From the NCBI GenBank assembly GCA_905250115.1, contig CAJNOI010000095.1, positions 188,033-252,032 on the forward strand: DNA of 64,000 nucleotides, in the 5' to 3' direction. Made by a program: the position numbers and the translations under genes. This document shows positions 23,176 through 33,180 of this stretch, piece after piece (position 1 is the stretch's first letter; every line of letters begins with the position of its first letter). Under the pieces are notes generated by a model. That model saw only the letters and a list, made by a program, of their open reading frames with translations. It was not told the DNA's origin and searched no databases. Source of the stretch: Adineta steineri. Its lineage: Eukaryota; Rotifera; Eurotatoria; Adinetida; Adinetidae.

Positions 23176-24883
23176 ATATGATGAAATTTACAAATGATAT
23201 TATATATATAATATATACTAATAGCTATATCGTTAACTTTAAAATTGTGAAACTATTCCATTTCATAGGATCTTTTTTTGTAAGTTTTAGTTAGAATTAC
23301 ATAATAGTCTCTTTTCAGACAACTATTAGTTATTGAAGTATTATGTTAAAAAAAATCTTTTAGTCTTGTAAAAATCATTATATTAACCGATATCTAGACA
23401 CAAATTTTGACAGAATTGTGTTGCTTTTGATTTATTTCTCATTATATGATAATGAGAAAAAATATTTTATTAGAACAACAAAGTCATTTAGTTTAACGTA
23501 TAATAATAATATAGAAATAGAAAATGCCATTATTTTAAAAGTACTTACGGAATTTTTTGAGAAATTGAATATAGTAATTCATGAGACGTCAATTGCTCAT
23601 GACAATAATGACTGGGTTTTCTTACTGTTTGAAAATTGTTAACGGCGTTCTTGTAGATTGAAAATGTGGCACACAACATAGCTGCTGAAGTTTTAAACCA
23701 TTTTACCTAATTATGTTAGTCACGATAACACTTTACAACTAGTAGATATTATTATAACGCTATCATTTAAGTGGTCAGCTGTTAAAATAATCAGGTTTAT
23801 CAAGATATTTAAAACCCAGCAAATTAAATTAAATAGTAAGCATAAAAGTCGATGTGTTCTACGATGGTTCATTATTTTTATGCTTCTATTCGGTACGTTG
23901 TATAGATGACAAGTATAATATGTATATATATCTTTTCTTCGTACTTCAGTATTTTTTACAAACATTTTTTCTCTTGATGTGGTTCTGGTATTAAGGGTAT
24001 GTGTGATTAACGATAGTGAATAGATACCTACATTAATTCGAGTTCGAAATATTATAACACTATCACTACTAGTAAAAACAGCGCGGATCAGTGAGAAAAG
24101 AAAACGGATAGGCCAGCAAATCCTAAACCTACTTTGCTGGTACAATAGATGAATTTTCATTTTTTTCCATTCATTTTTTGAATTTCTAATTTAACTCGAA
24201 TTTATTTTTCGTATACTAAATTAATCTTCATATAAGTATGACTTATTTCTTCTGCTGATAAAATCAGCTTATCTACCGGTAAATTTGAATTTTTTTTGCT
24301 ACCCAAAAATTATCGTCTTTTTTTTAATCTAAGAAAGTATTTTAAAAGAAAAATATCAAATAATGAAGATTCACCTCAATATCATCATTTTTCGATTGTT
24401 AACATAAAATAAGGTAGTATTTACAGTTACATGATCGAATTTCTATTTGCAAATCTATTTATAACAATATGTAATATCTTCATTCACATGCCGTTTCATA
24501 TGAAAGCAAAAGTCCCTAATCCAATTTTGGTTGTTATTTTTTTTCTGGATCCTTCAAACAAGATTTGATGATTTATCCTATCAACTTTTGATGCTCCTTT
24601 TTTCATTGTTTTTTAAATATCTCATTAGTATTGTTAATTAATCGAAAAACTGAAAATTTAAGATTTATACAATACTCTCAAAACAGATCAATTGATTTTC
24701 TTTGAAATTTAATGGTTTTCGATAGAATTGTTACTTGACTATTTCTTAAGACAATCATTAAAAAGCAAAGTATATTTTCTACTCAGTCTTTTCATTGCTG
24801 TAATAACAAAAAATTGTCAATTGTACAAAAAAAAAAGTAAAAACTAATAAAAAATATTAAACAGCTTTTTGTGTTTTTGAGAC

Positions 24884-24941
24884 GTAGATGCGGGTGTATG
24901 CAAAAGTAATCATGGTGTCCACATCCTCACACTTCTAGATG
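24884..24941. repeat. GTG-type inverted repeat, weak
   Basis: GTAGATGCGGGTGTATG facing GGTGTCCACATCCTCACAC. Aligned homolog in unit B at 34943-35006. Confidence 0.45.
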
Positions 24942-25195
24942 TCATCAGGATCTGCGGTTCATCACATCGCCAATCATAAACTAGTTAATATTACTTTCTA
25001 ATTATGTGACTAAATGTTTGAAGAGAAAATGCCGAAAATGAACAAATATTCAAAATAATTCTGGTAGACCTTTATTCAAGCTATATTTTGCTAATTAACT
25101 AATTCATTCAACTTAGTAAACCAACTTTCTTTTGTACACTTTAGTCTTATGTTTCTTATATATACTATATGAACTATAATAAAATGTTGATTCAG

Positions 25196-25763
25196 TGGCA
25201 ATGAAACACACAGAAGAAACTCAGTTTTCTTTATTCTTCTGTATCGAGTGACAGCTCGTCGAAGTCTATTGCGCAGTACAGTAGAAATTATTTCTATTTA
25301 CACCGAGTTAAATCGATACGCTGGCAAGAAAATCACAGAAATAACTCAGTTTTCTTTATTCTCTTGTATCGAGTAACAGCTCGTCAAACTGAATTGCGCA
25401 GCACATTAGAATTTATTTCTATTCATACCGAGTTAAATTGGTACATTGAAAAGAAAAGTATAGAGAAAATCCAGTTTTCTTTATTCTCCTATATCGAGTG
25501 ACAGCTCGTTGAATTCTATTGCGCAGTACAGTAGAAAATATTCCTATTCATACCGAGTTAAATCGGTACACTGAAAAGAAAAGCATAGAAAAAATCCAGT
25601 TTTCTTTATTCTTCTGTATCGAGTGACAGCTCGTAGAATTCTATGGCGCAGTACAGTAGAAATTATTCCTATTTATACCGAGTTAAATCAATACGCTAGC
25701 AAGAAAAGTATGAAAAAAACTCAGTTTTCTATATTCTTTTGTGTCGAGTAGCAGCTCGTCAAT
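25196..25763. repeat. 125-bp tandem repeat upstream of ice-binding gene A, 4-5 units
   Basis: The block CAGTTTTCT recurs at 25222, 25347, 25472, 25597 and 25722, exactly 125 bp apart each time. Each unit also carries TATCGAGTGACAGCTCGT, GCGCAGTACAGTAGAA and TACCGAGTTAAATCGGTA. The last is a dyad (TACCGA, GTTAAA, TCGGTA), perfect at 25551-25568. The array ends about 90 bp before the TATA box, so it may act as a repeated enhancer. Unit B has three units with the same period. Confidence 0.92.
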
Positions 25764-25850
25764 CTGCTTTCTTTTGTTTTATTTGCCACGTCCTCCGTTC
25801 GTTAATAATCATCGCCAACATCGGTCTGTTTCTCTTGTCCTTCTCCCTAC

Positions 25851-25858
25851 TATATATA
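25851..25858 (+). promoter_or_regulatory. TATA box of ice-binding gene A
   Basis: TATATATA 57 bp upstream of the ATG at 25908. The same box at the same distance precedes the paralog (35661 and 35718), inside a well-conserved promoter. Confidence 0.65.
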
Positions 25859-25907
25859 GTGATGTTCGGGAGGCATACAAGTATACATACACTTATCCCT
25901 CATTTCA

Positions 25908-26633
25908 ATGATGCGTTTCATCTCACTTATTCGTGCTTCACTCATGGTTGTTATTATTGCCTTTATCGTCTGCAGCTCCGGTGAGGCTACTCAATACGTG
26001 AACGGGTCAACTATCTTCGGTCGTTGTGCTGATGTTGCTATTCAAGCTGGCAGTGCCATTTCCTTCAACGGTGTGGAAACCTATGTAGTCTGCGGTCGTG
26101 TGAGCATCTCTCCTGGCACGAGCATTACTGGTATGCGAGTGTTAGGTGAGAGCTACACAGAGGAAGTGAATACACCAGTCGCGGTAAACTGTGCAGCCGA
26201 CGAACTCACCGCTTATGGTAACCTCAAAGGTCTTACGTGCACCAACTTACTCGCTAACTCTGATTTGTCAGGTATGACTCTGTCTCCTGGTGTCTACTGC
26301 ACTGGCTCAGGTGTTTTTACACTGAAGGCTACGAATCTCACTCTCGATGCTCAGGGAGATTCCAGCGCACAGTTCATCTTTCAAATGGCCACTACGCTCA
26401 TTACTTCTGTGAATACAAACATTATTCTTGTCAATGGTGCACAAAGCAATAATACCTACTGGCAAGTAGGAAGCAGCGCAACGTTAGGAGACAATAGCTA
26501 CTTTATTGGACAAATACTTGCTTACGCCTCAATTACAGTCGGTCCCACAGCCAATGTGACTGGTCGTCTCTTCGCTCAAGCAGCTGTAACTTGTTCGGGT
26601 GCTAATGCTATCAACTTGTCTGGGCTTTGTTGA
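25908..26633 (+). CDS. Secreted DUF3494 ice-binding protein, copy A
   Basis: 241 aa, single exon. The ATG at 25908 is followed by a signal peptide (residues 1 to about 27). The mature protein matches the DUF3494 ice-binding beta-solenoid throughout: FNGVETYVVCGRVSISPG near the start, DLSGMTLSPGVY, LTLDAQGDSSAQFIFQM, and WQVGSSATLGDNSYFIGQIL near the end. Proteins of this family, known mostly from bacteria, fungi and algae, bind ice and block recrystallisation outside cells. Codon and base use is visibly richer in G+C than in neighbours. Six Cys of the mature part (40, 62, 95, 111, 131, 241) are shared with copy B; Cys229 is A-only. About 168 of 241 residues are identical to copy B. Ice binding itself is inferred. 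Confidence 0.9.
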   Translation: MMRFISLIRASLMVVIIAFIVCSSGEATQYVNGSTIFGRCADVAIQAGSAISFNGVETYVVCGRVSISPGTSITGMRVLGESYTEEVNTPVAVNCAADELTAYGNLKGLTCTNLLANSDLSGMTLSPGVYCTGSGVFTLKATNLTLDAQGDSSAQFIFQMATTLITSVNTNIILVNGAQSNNTYWQVGSSATLGDNSYFIGQILAYASITVGPTANVTGRLFAQAAVTCSGANAINLSGLC

Positions 26634-27216
26634 TCTTGGGATGCACAACTAATCAACACAAAACAAATTGAGCAATCACCACCATCGCCATCTCCCAAGG
26701 TAAAGTAATGCATTACAAATTGTGCAGTTGCAGTAGAAATAGCAATCTTTTATTGTCTTTATCTTTATCTTTATCACCATTTTTCATTATCTATTCACAA
26801 ATACTAAAAAGAAACCAAAGTTTGAAAACTCTAAAATTCATTTACTAATCTATTCAATAAATACTATATGCAAAATAGTTTTTTTTATTGATTAGCTTAA
26901 TATACAATATAAAATACAAAACTACAATGTTGCAAAGTTCTATCACAAACAAACCATGAGGGTATGAGTGGGTGTGGATGTGAGTAATGAATGAGAAGAA
27001 TACTCATCCACAGCCACACCCACAGCTTAATTCCTAGTTAACGCCAAGTGATTCATCATAGGTACTAACATATATGAAGTTACAAGGATAAACTTATTTC
27101 AAACATAGTAAAACAATATAGGATTTAATTAATTGTGAGGTGTATATTTTTGTGAATTATACAGAATATTAGTTAACGCACAATTTAAATGTATGTGATA
27201 TAATTGTAGTACTTGT
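26634..27216. other. Spacer between units A and B
   Basis: 3' flank of ice-binding gene A, with TCTTTATCTTTATCTTTATC near 26757. One strong GTG-type hairpin lies exactly at the boundary between the two duplicated units. No gene. Confidence 0.6.
26957..27028. repeat. GTG-type inverted repeat at the duplication junction
   Basis: GGGTGTGGATGTGAGTA facing TACTCATCCACAGCCACACCC, loop about 14 nt. One of the best members of the family. Confidence 0.82.
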
Positions 27217-28337
27217 TCATTGATATAAGAAAAGTACAATGCTATCGATATCACCGCCATCGGACACACCACTTGCACGTGTCATAGTCACTTTAACTGT
27301 GAATGTACGAGCACCAACCGGTACAGGCCCAATAGCTTGTCGAAACACTAATGATGTTTTATTACCACGATCTACGGCTAATACCGGCCCAAGAATGGTA
27401 CTGTTACCTACATTTTGATTGCTTTGATTTAAGAATGTTAACGATACTTGAGCATTATCATCTTGATCCAAATAACCACCAATCCATGCGGAGAAATCAA
27501 ACCAAATTTTTTGACTATCAATAAGAAGAGGATTGATTGAATTTGTCATATTATGAGTTTGCCACATGGTAGTTGAGGCCGAATTTCCACCATAGAAATG
27601 ACAATTTCCACGATTACTACAGAAAAAAAGAACTTTAAAACGAATTATTTCTACACTCCTATTTTACCTAGGTCCTGGATCTGTAAGCATTTGATTTCCA
27701 ACGACATTTCCATAATACATTTGTGTAATGGTTCCACTATAAGACCAACCTGTTGGATGCGTCACACCACTACCTGATTGACAAGGACCAGTCTCTGCAT
27801 CACCGTTTATTACCCAATTCACTTCAGATTCTAAATATAAAAAGAACTAAGGTAGAAATTTAATCACAATCCAGTGTTAATAAAAATATTTTAATTACAA
27901 AAGATATCAAAAGTTTCATTGATATATTATCTTTGTTCTCTTGTATATATGCTTATTTATGTATTTTGAACAAGATTTCTTTTCTAAATATCTTCTTACT
28001 AACCGGGTGGAATTCTTGTTCCATCAGTAACAATCATAGTAACAATATTCATATCAAGCAACATAGTACCGTTGTACATTGATAAATCAACAAATAAATC
28101 ACAATTCGAAGTGGATTGATGATAAGTAGCTGCTTTACATAGAAATTTTGCTAAACAAGCTGTTCGACACTCAAATATATTCAATACAATGACAGTAGTA
28201 CATGGTACACATGTTTTGTTAACACAATGAAGTTGCCAACCAATCATTGTAGACATGTGGGATGAACGTATATTTTGTGTGCTGGATTGTTTCATAAATA
28301 CAAGCCAAAGTAGTAAGAAAAACTTCATTATCGACAT
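27217..28337 (-). CDS. Secreted PAN/Apple-like plus beta-sandwich protein, copy B
   Basis: Exons 28337..28004, 27830..27668 and 27616..27217, 298 aa. It has the same layout as copy A: a signal peptide, a Cys module (LHCVNKTC, FECRTACL, FLCKAATY), then NWVINGDAE and the beta-sandwich half ending in GGDIDSIVLFLYQ. Long identical runs with copy A, such as DDNAQVSLTFLNQSNQNVG, show strong conservation of the second half, while the Cys module differs more. Intron 1 is 173 nt and lacks an insert found in copy A. It faces away from ice-binding gene B. Confidence 0.82.
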
Positions 28338-30356
28338 TATTGTGACACCACTTGAATCTAATGAAATAAAATTATAAATAATTTTGCATTTCTCTTTCTT
28401 AATCAGAAGTGAATTTGATATTGATAAATATCTTGTTTATTTCTATTGAAACAATAATTTTTGTTTCTAGTGTAATTTGAAGACCAATTGAATTTATAGA
28501 ATAATAGAAAGTATTTTCAAGAAATATTAACTAATTTTTATGAAAAGAAAAAGAATACATTAAACAACTTTAAACTGATTTTAATTACACCTCATTTCCT
28601 TTCTCGCTCTGACGCTAAAAAGAGCGAAGAGATAATTACACTTCTTTTTATCAAATGACGTTATTTAACAATCTATATTGTAATAGACAAACTTTCAGTT
28701 CGCGAACTTTATCTATATTATAATAGGCAAACTTTTAGTTCAGAAATAAAATATAACTTCTTACGAATTAAAGTAAGCATTTCTAACACACTATTAGAAT
28801 AATTAACACAAGGATGTTTATGAAAGCTTCACTTTCTTCATACAATGTATTGACCGAAAATAAGGGGTGTGAGTGAGGATCTGAGATGAATCTAATACTC
28901 ACTCTCAATTTCCGGTCAATATGATGAAATTTACAAATGATATTACATATACATCGATAACAATATCGTTGACTTTAAAACTATGAAACTCCATTCCATT
29001 TCGAAAGATATTTTCTAGTAAATTTTAGCTGGAATTATGTAACAGTCACTTTTTAGACAACTATTAGTTATTGAAGTATTATGTTAAAAAAATCATTTAT
29101 TCTTGTAAAAACTACTATAATAATCAATATATAGGAAGAATATTTAATAAGATTATATTGCTTCTGATTTATTTCTCATTATACTATAATGAGAACAATT
29201 ATTTTATTGGAACAACAAAGTCATTTAGTTTAATGTATAATATAAAAACAGAACATGTCATTATTTCAAAAGTACTTCTGGAGTTTTTTTTTGTAAGAAT
29301 AAATATGGTACCTCATCCGATATTAATTGCACATGACAATAATGATTGCTTTTTTTTGACTGCTTGAAAGCTGTTAACGTTATCCTTGTAAATTTAAAAT
29401 GTGAGACCTGGCATAGCTGCTAAAATTTTAAACTACTTCACCTTATATATAATGTCTGTTCTGGTAACATCCAAGAGTTAACACAGATTATTAGAATACT
29501 CATCATTTAGTACTAACTAATAATATCTACTGTGACCTGTAATGGTCTTTGGCTAGTTTCTATCGCGATCCATGAAGCTGTTCAACTCGATCTGTAGAAA
29601 AAGAAACACGTGATAGTGGATTCAAATACATATTCCATTTGCATCAGCACTTCTTTGGATTCGTGTTCCATAAAATGTCAATAGGATAATTGTTTCAATA
29701 GGTAAACAAAAGTATCTTGATACAATAAACTCAGTCATATTCATTTATTGAATAAATACTGTAATTTACTAGACATGTGAATTTGTTTAAAATTAAAAAT
29801 GAAAAAATATTTTAAGTGACCAATGTAATCAATATAAATCATGTGATAAACAATAATTCGAATTCTATTTTTAGTATATTTTTCTAACATAAGAACATTT
29901 ATTATATCTTTTCACTGATCGAATTAAACTAGATATATTTTTGGGTAAATATCACTATGTAGGGTCTGAATGAGCGTAATACACTCAACTTTAATCCATC
30001 TACATCCAACTATCCTTTCCCAAAAAACGCAATTATTGTATTAAAAATTTAAACTTTTATTAACTTTATAATTAATGGAATATTTCAAGTAATCTTATTG
30101 TGGTTGACTTATATTTCAATTATGTTTACTAATGAGGAGTTTCCATTATTTCATAAGAGTTCATTATTCACTTACGTGATGTTTTATGCATAATAAGAGA
30201 AATTAATTGCTACTGTCAGAGTTATTAACAACGTCAAAGATTATTATGCAGCCTATTTTAAACAAGAGAACTGCATAAGAGCACTATTTCATTTCATTTC
30301 ATTACTTCGATGTAAATCTCTAATACACGTTCGCAAATTATTATTCTCGTAAAGCC
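28338..30356. other. 5' region of copy B and start of B-only segment
   Basis: 28,338 to about 29,460 aligns with unit A. Beyond that the sequence is unique to unit B. No gene seen. A weak GTG motif pair (GGGTCTGAATGAGCG facing CATCTACATCCAAC) lies at 29961-30010. Confidence 0.55.
28849..28920. repeat. GTG-type inverted repeat with long outer arms, copy B
   Basis: Outer arms ATTGACCGAAAAT and ATTTCCGGTCAAT pair with one mismatch. Inner arms GTGAGTGAGGAT and ATACTCACTCTC pair imperfectly. Whole dyad 72 bp. Confidence 0.8.
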
Positions 30357-31346
30357 ATGTACAACAGTAGCAACATTACAGAATCCAGCAAAGAACTGCA
30401 AAGCATTGAATTTGTGAATCATATCAAATTCATTTTCTTTACTTGTCTGCAATTATGTTCTTTTGTTTGTTTTCTCTTTGTCTTCTACAATTTCTTCGTC
30501 TATCATCGACGTACATTACGTAAATCGATGCATGATCAAACATTTATATGTCTTCTTATCGTTTCTTTTTTTAACATCGTCGTTGATTTACCTATGTATC
30601 AAGCCTATCTATATCGTTCTTATGTAATACCTAGTAGTGATATATTCTGCAATATCTGGACATGGGTAGATTACTTCACAGGTGTATGCAATCTTCATTT
30701 AATGGCCTGTGCTACAGTGGAACGATATGTTTTCATATTTCACTCCAGATGGATCAGAGGATCTCGGACAAAACGAATGATTGTACATTATATACCCGTA
30801 CTTTTCACTATTGTTTATACCGGTATGTTTTATTTTGTAGTCCTTTTCTTAGTCGATTGTACGAGTATGTATGACTACACACAAGTAACATGTCTTTGGC
30901 CTTGTTATTTTCGCAGCTGGTCACTCAGTGTCTACGATTTTGTTTTCAACACCTTTATTCCCCTTCTGACCGTTCCTGTGTTTTCTACTGCAGTCTTGGT
31001 CCAAGTTATGTTTAAAAGAAGACAAATGCGCTTACAAGCTTTCAAATGGAAACGTGATCGAAGAATGATCTTACAGCTCGTAACGATATCCACGCTCTAC
31101 TTACTATTCTGGCTCCCACTACAGGTATTCAGCTTGATGGATACATTCTATACAGTTTATGCCCTTCAAATTCAATTGGATTACATAAGCTATTTTGCTT
31201 TATTCGTTCATCTTTTATTGCCCTTTGTTTGTCTTCTCTGTTATCCGGAAATGCTCATGCGTCTAAGAAAAGGTCACCAACCGGCAAGACTAAATACAGT
31301 AAGACCAGTGAATATACCTTTACAAATGAATGTATTAAGGAAATGA
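30357..31346 (+). CDS. Rhodopsin-like orphan 7TM receptor, single exon
   Basis: 329 aa from the ATG at 30357, with N-glycosylation sites at the N-terminus (NSSN, NIT). Helix 3 ends in ATVERYVFIF, an ERY form of the DRY box. CNIWTWVDY supplies the Cys before TM3, and VTCLWPC lies in loop 2. TM6 reads LVTISTLYLLFWLPL. The tail is basic. It is a paralog of the half gene at 20249-20740 (shared TM6 region). It lies in the B-only part of the duplicated block, head-to-tail with the minus-strand DUF2252 gene. Ligand unknown. Confidence 0.83.
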   Translation: MYNSSNITESSKELQSIEFVNHIKFIFFTCLQLCSFVCFLFVFYNFFVYHRRTLRKSMHDQTFICLLIVSFFNIVVDLPMYQAYLYRSYVIPSSDIFCNIWTWVDYFTGVCNLHLMACATVERYVFIFHSRWIRGSRTKRMIVHYIPVLFTIVYTGMFYFVVLFLVDCTSMYDYTQVTCLWPCYFRSWSLSVYDFVFNTFIPLLTVPVFSTAVLVQVMFKRRQMRLQAFKWKRDRRMILQLVTISTLYLLFWLPLQVFSLMDTFYTVYALQIQLDYISYFALFVHLLLPFVCLLCYPEMLMRLRKGHQPARLNTVRPVNIPLQMNVLRK

Positions 31347-31361
31347 AATTGGACATTACAA

Positions 31362-31409
31362 TCTGGGTGTGCGTGGGTAAAGACATCTTTTGTAGTCTTG
31401 CACCCATAT
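31362..31409. repeat. GTG-type inverted repeat in the 3' flank of the 7TM gene
   Basis: Starts 16 nt after the stop codon. CTGGGTGTGCGTGGGTAAAGAC faces GTCTTGCACCCATATG. It lies between the converging 7TM and DUF2252 genes and is probably transcribed in the 3' UTR. Confidence 0.6.
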
Positions 31410-31543
31410 GAAGAAAAACAAATAATAGTCGAATAAACTAATCCTCATAAAAATCTAATATTTGTACTTGATATTATAATAAAGATATGATTATATAGAT
31501 AAATGACTATTACACTACACTGAAAAATCAAATTAAGAAAACT

Positions 31544-33180
31544 CTATTGAAGTCCTGGAATATGTTTGTTACGAAAAGCTTCGAAGAATAATTGATGATC
31601 TCGACGGACTAATTTTCCATATATCTAAAATAAATAAAAGAGGAATTAAAAAAAGCAATAATAGTTGTTTTTTTCCTAACCATTCCAAATTGAACCATAT
31701 CATTAATAAATTCTTGATCACGACCTTGAATAGCTTCTCGAATTGTTTTTTCTGTATGTTGAGGAATAATTGAAAAGGGTAAACAAGAAATATCACCTGG
31801 TGTATTAACGCAATCAGAATCAGCTACACAATGTATTTTAGCTAAAATAAACAAATAAATTCTATTGTCATTTTAAAATAATCGAATAAATTTCACCTGT
31901 CGCTTGTCCTAAAAATGTAACAACTTCAAGAATATCCTTGATATCATTAATATCATCCCAATCTAAATCTTCTGAATGTGCAGTAACTTCATCAACTAAA
32001 CATGGAATTGAACCAAGAGTTGTGTAACCTAACCATTGTGGTGTTGATGCTTGCATTGCATATGAACAAAGAACAGTTCTTAAACCATCATGTTCAAATA
32101 ATTTATCTAATTCAGGATTTTTAACAACATAACTAATAGCTGATCGTTGTGCTGGTTTCATATAAAGAACAATATCATTTTCAAGTGTTTCTGTTGGACC
32201 TTCAACTAAAATTGAATAGGAAACTTTACCAGCTGATCCAATACCAGGTGATGAACGGGCAACAATATCTTTAATATTATAATTAAAATTTTCTGAACTT
32301 TTATCTCTTTTTTTCTTATATTCTGGAATTGTTTTCAAATAACTTGTAAAAGCCTTTAAAAAAAATAGAAGAAATAAAAAGTAAATTTACTAAATTATTT
32401 TTATACTTTTATAATATCTTGTCGTAAATTTTCATCAACATCTTTGATCATTTTTGATCGAATAAAACGTCGATCATAATCTTCAATAACCGTCATTGAT
32501 TCTAGATTAGCAACATGAGATTTAATTCGAGTTTCATTTAAAATTTTTTTAATTGCTCCACTTGTATTTTTTAATGTTAATGAAAAACTATTATTTGGTT
32601 GTTGACAAAATTCATCAACTTGTTTTAAATATGATTCAGCACATGTACGTAAGATTTGTTCTATTTCTTTATCAGAAAATCCTTTACTATGTGCAACTAA
32701 ATTTAATGATGCTAATAAACGTTTAATATCCCATGTAAATGGACCACAATATCCTTCATCAAAATCATTCACATCAAAATTTAATATACCATGATTATCT
32801 AAATATGTTCCAAAATTTTCAGCATGTAAATCACCCTAAATAGAAATTATATTTTGAATAAAGAAAATAAACAATCTAAAAAGAATATTTACATGAATAA
32901 AAATATTTCCAGCAGCTTCATGACCAGCAATCCATGGATCATTATCGATTTTTAAATCTTGATAAAATAAAAGAGCTGATCCACGATAAAAATTGAATGA
33001 TGATGCAGCCATTTTTCTGAATCGACCACGAAATGCTGTTGGATTAGATTTAATTCCATCACCAAAATATTTATCAAAAATATCGATAATTATTTGAGAA
33101 CGTTCTTCATCAGTTTGTGCAAGAATTCGGTCAATTGCTTTTTGTGAAGCATGACATTCAAATGAAAGTTTACTAGACAT
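31544..33180 (-). CDS. DUF2252 family protein, five exons
   Basis: 471 aa. Exons (minus): 33180..32893, 32835..32407, 32353..31897, 31841..31681, 31624..31544, introns 52-57 nt, all phase-consistent. The family signature is clear: KMAASSFNFYRGSALLFYQD, then GDLHAENFG at residues 97-105, NDFDE at 119-123 and GPFTWDIKR just after. C-terminal GQATGAKIHCVAD and IYGKLVRRDH complete the domain. The motif layout (H/D pairs, NDFDE) resembles aminoglycoside-kinase-type folds, but the biochemical activity of DUF2252 is not established to my knowledge. I know the family mainly from bacteria, so ancient transfer followed by intron gain is plausible. Confidence 0.88.

Larger units (their letters stand above)
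22648..25195. other. Shared divergent 5' region of unit A
   Basis: Spacer between the minus-strand PAN-type gene and the plus-strand ice-binding gene. 22648 to about 23,700 aligns by eye with 28,338 to about 29,460, and from about 24,570 on with 34,745 on. An open frame at 23418-23642 has a counterpart at 29071-29367, but both look non-coding. The A-only part (about 23,700-24,570) has a 146-codon open frame on the minus strand without family features. Confidence 0.6.
21287..26870. repeat. Tandem duplication, unit A
   Basis: Starts with ATATGAAGTTACAAG, as does unit B at 27069, and ends with TTCAATAAATACT, as unit B does near 36,690. It carries the PAN-type gene (-) and the ice-binding gene (+). 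The stretch from about 23,700 to 24,570 has no counterpart in unit B. Confidence 0.85.

Noticed and set aside
23418-23642. Open frame with a homologous open frame at 29071-29367
   Set aside because: Differences between the copies are spread over all codon positions with frequent radical changes, and neither has a sensible start context. More likely duplicated non-coding DNA.
23720-24160. 146-codon open frame on the minus strand
   Set aside because: Composition is Ile/Leu/Thr/Arg-rich without domain signs; no counterpart in unit B.
25196-25763. 125-bp repeats as a CRISPR array
   Set aside because: Whole units repeat without distinct spacers, and the genome is animal-like.
25739-25984. Open frame overlapping the promoter and start of ice-binding gene A (and its counterpart at 35516-35791)
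   Set aside because: It lies in another frame, begins inside the 125-bp repeat, and overlaps the signal peptide of the true gene. The similarity between copies is explained by promoter conservation.
26957-27028. GTG-type hairpins as bacterial rho-independent terminators
   Set aside because: Genes here have spliceosomal introns. The hairpins lack a consistent T-tract and occur inside introns as well as after genes.
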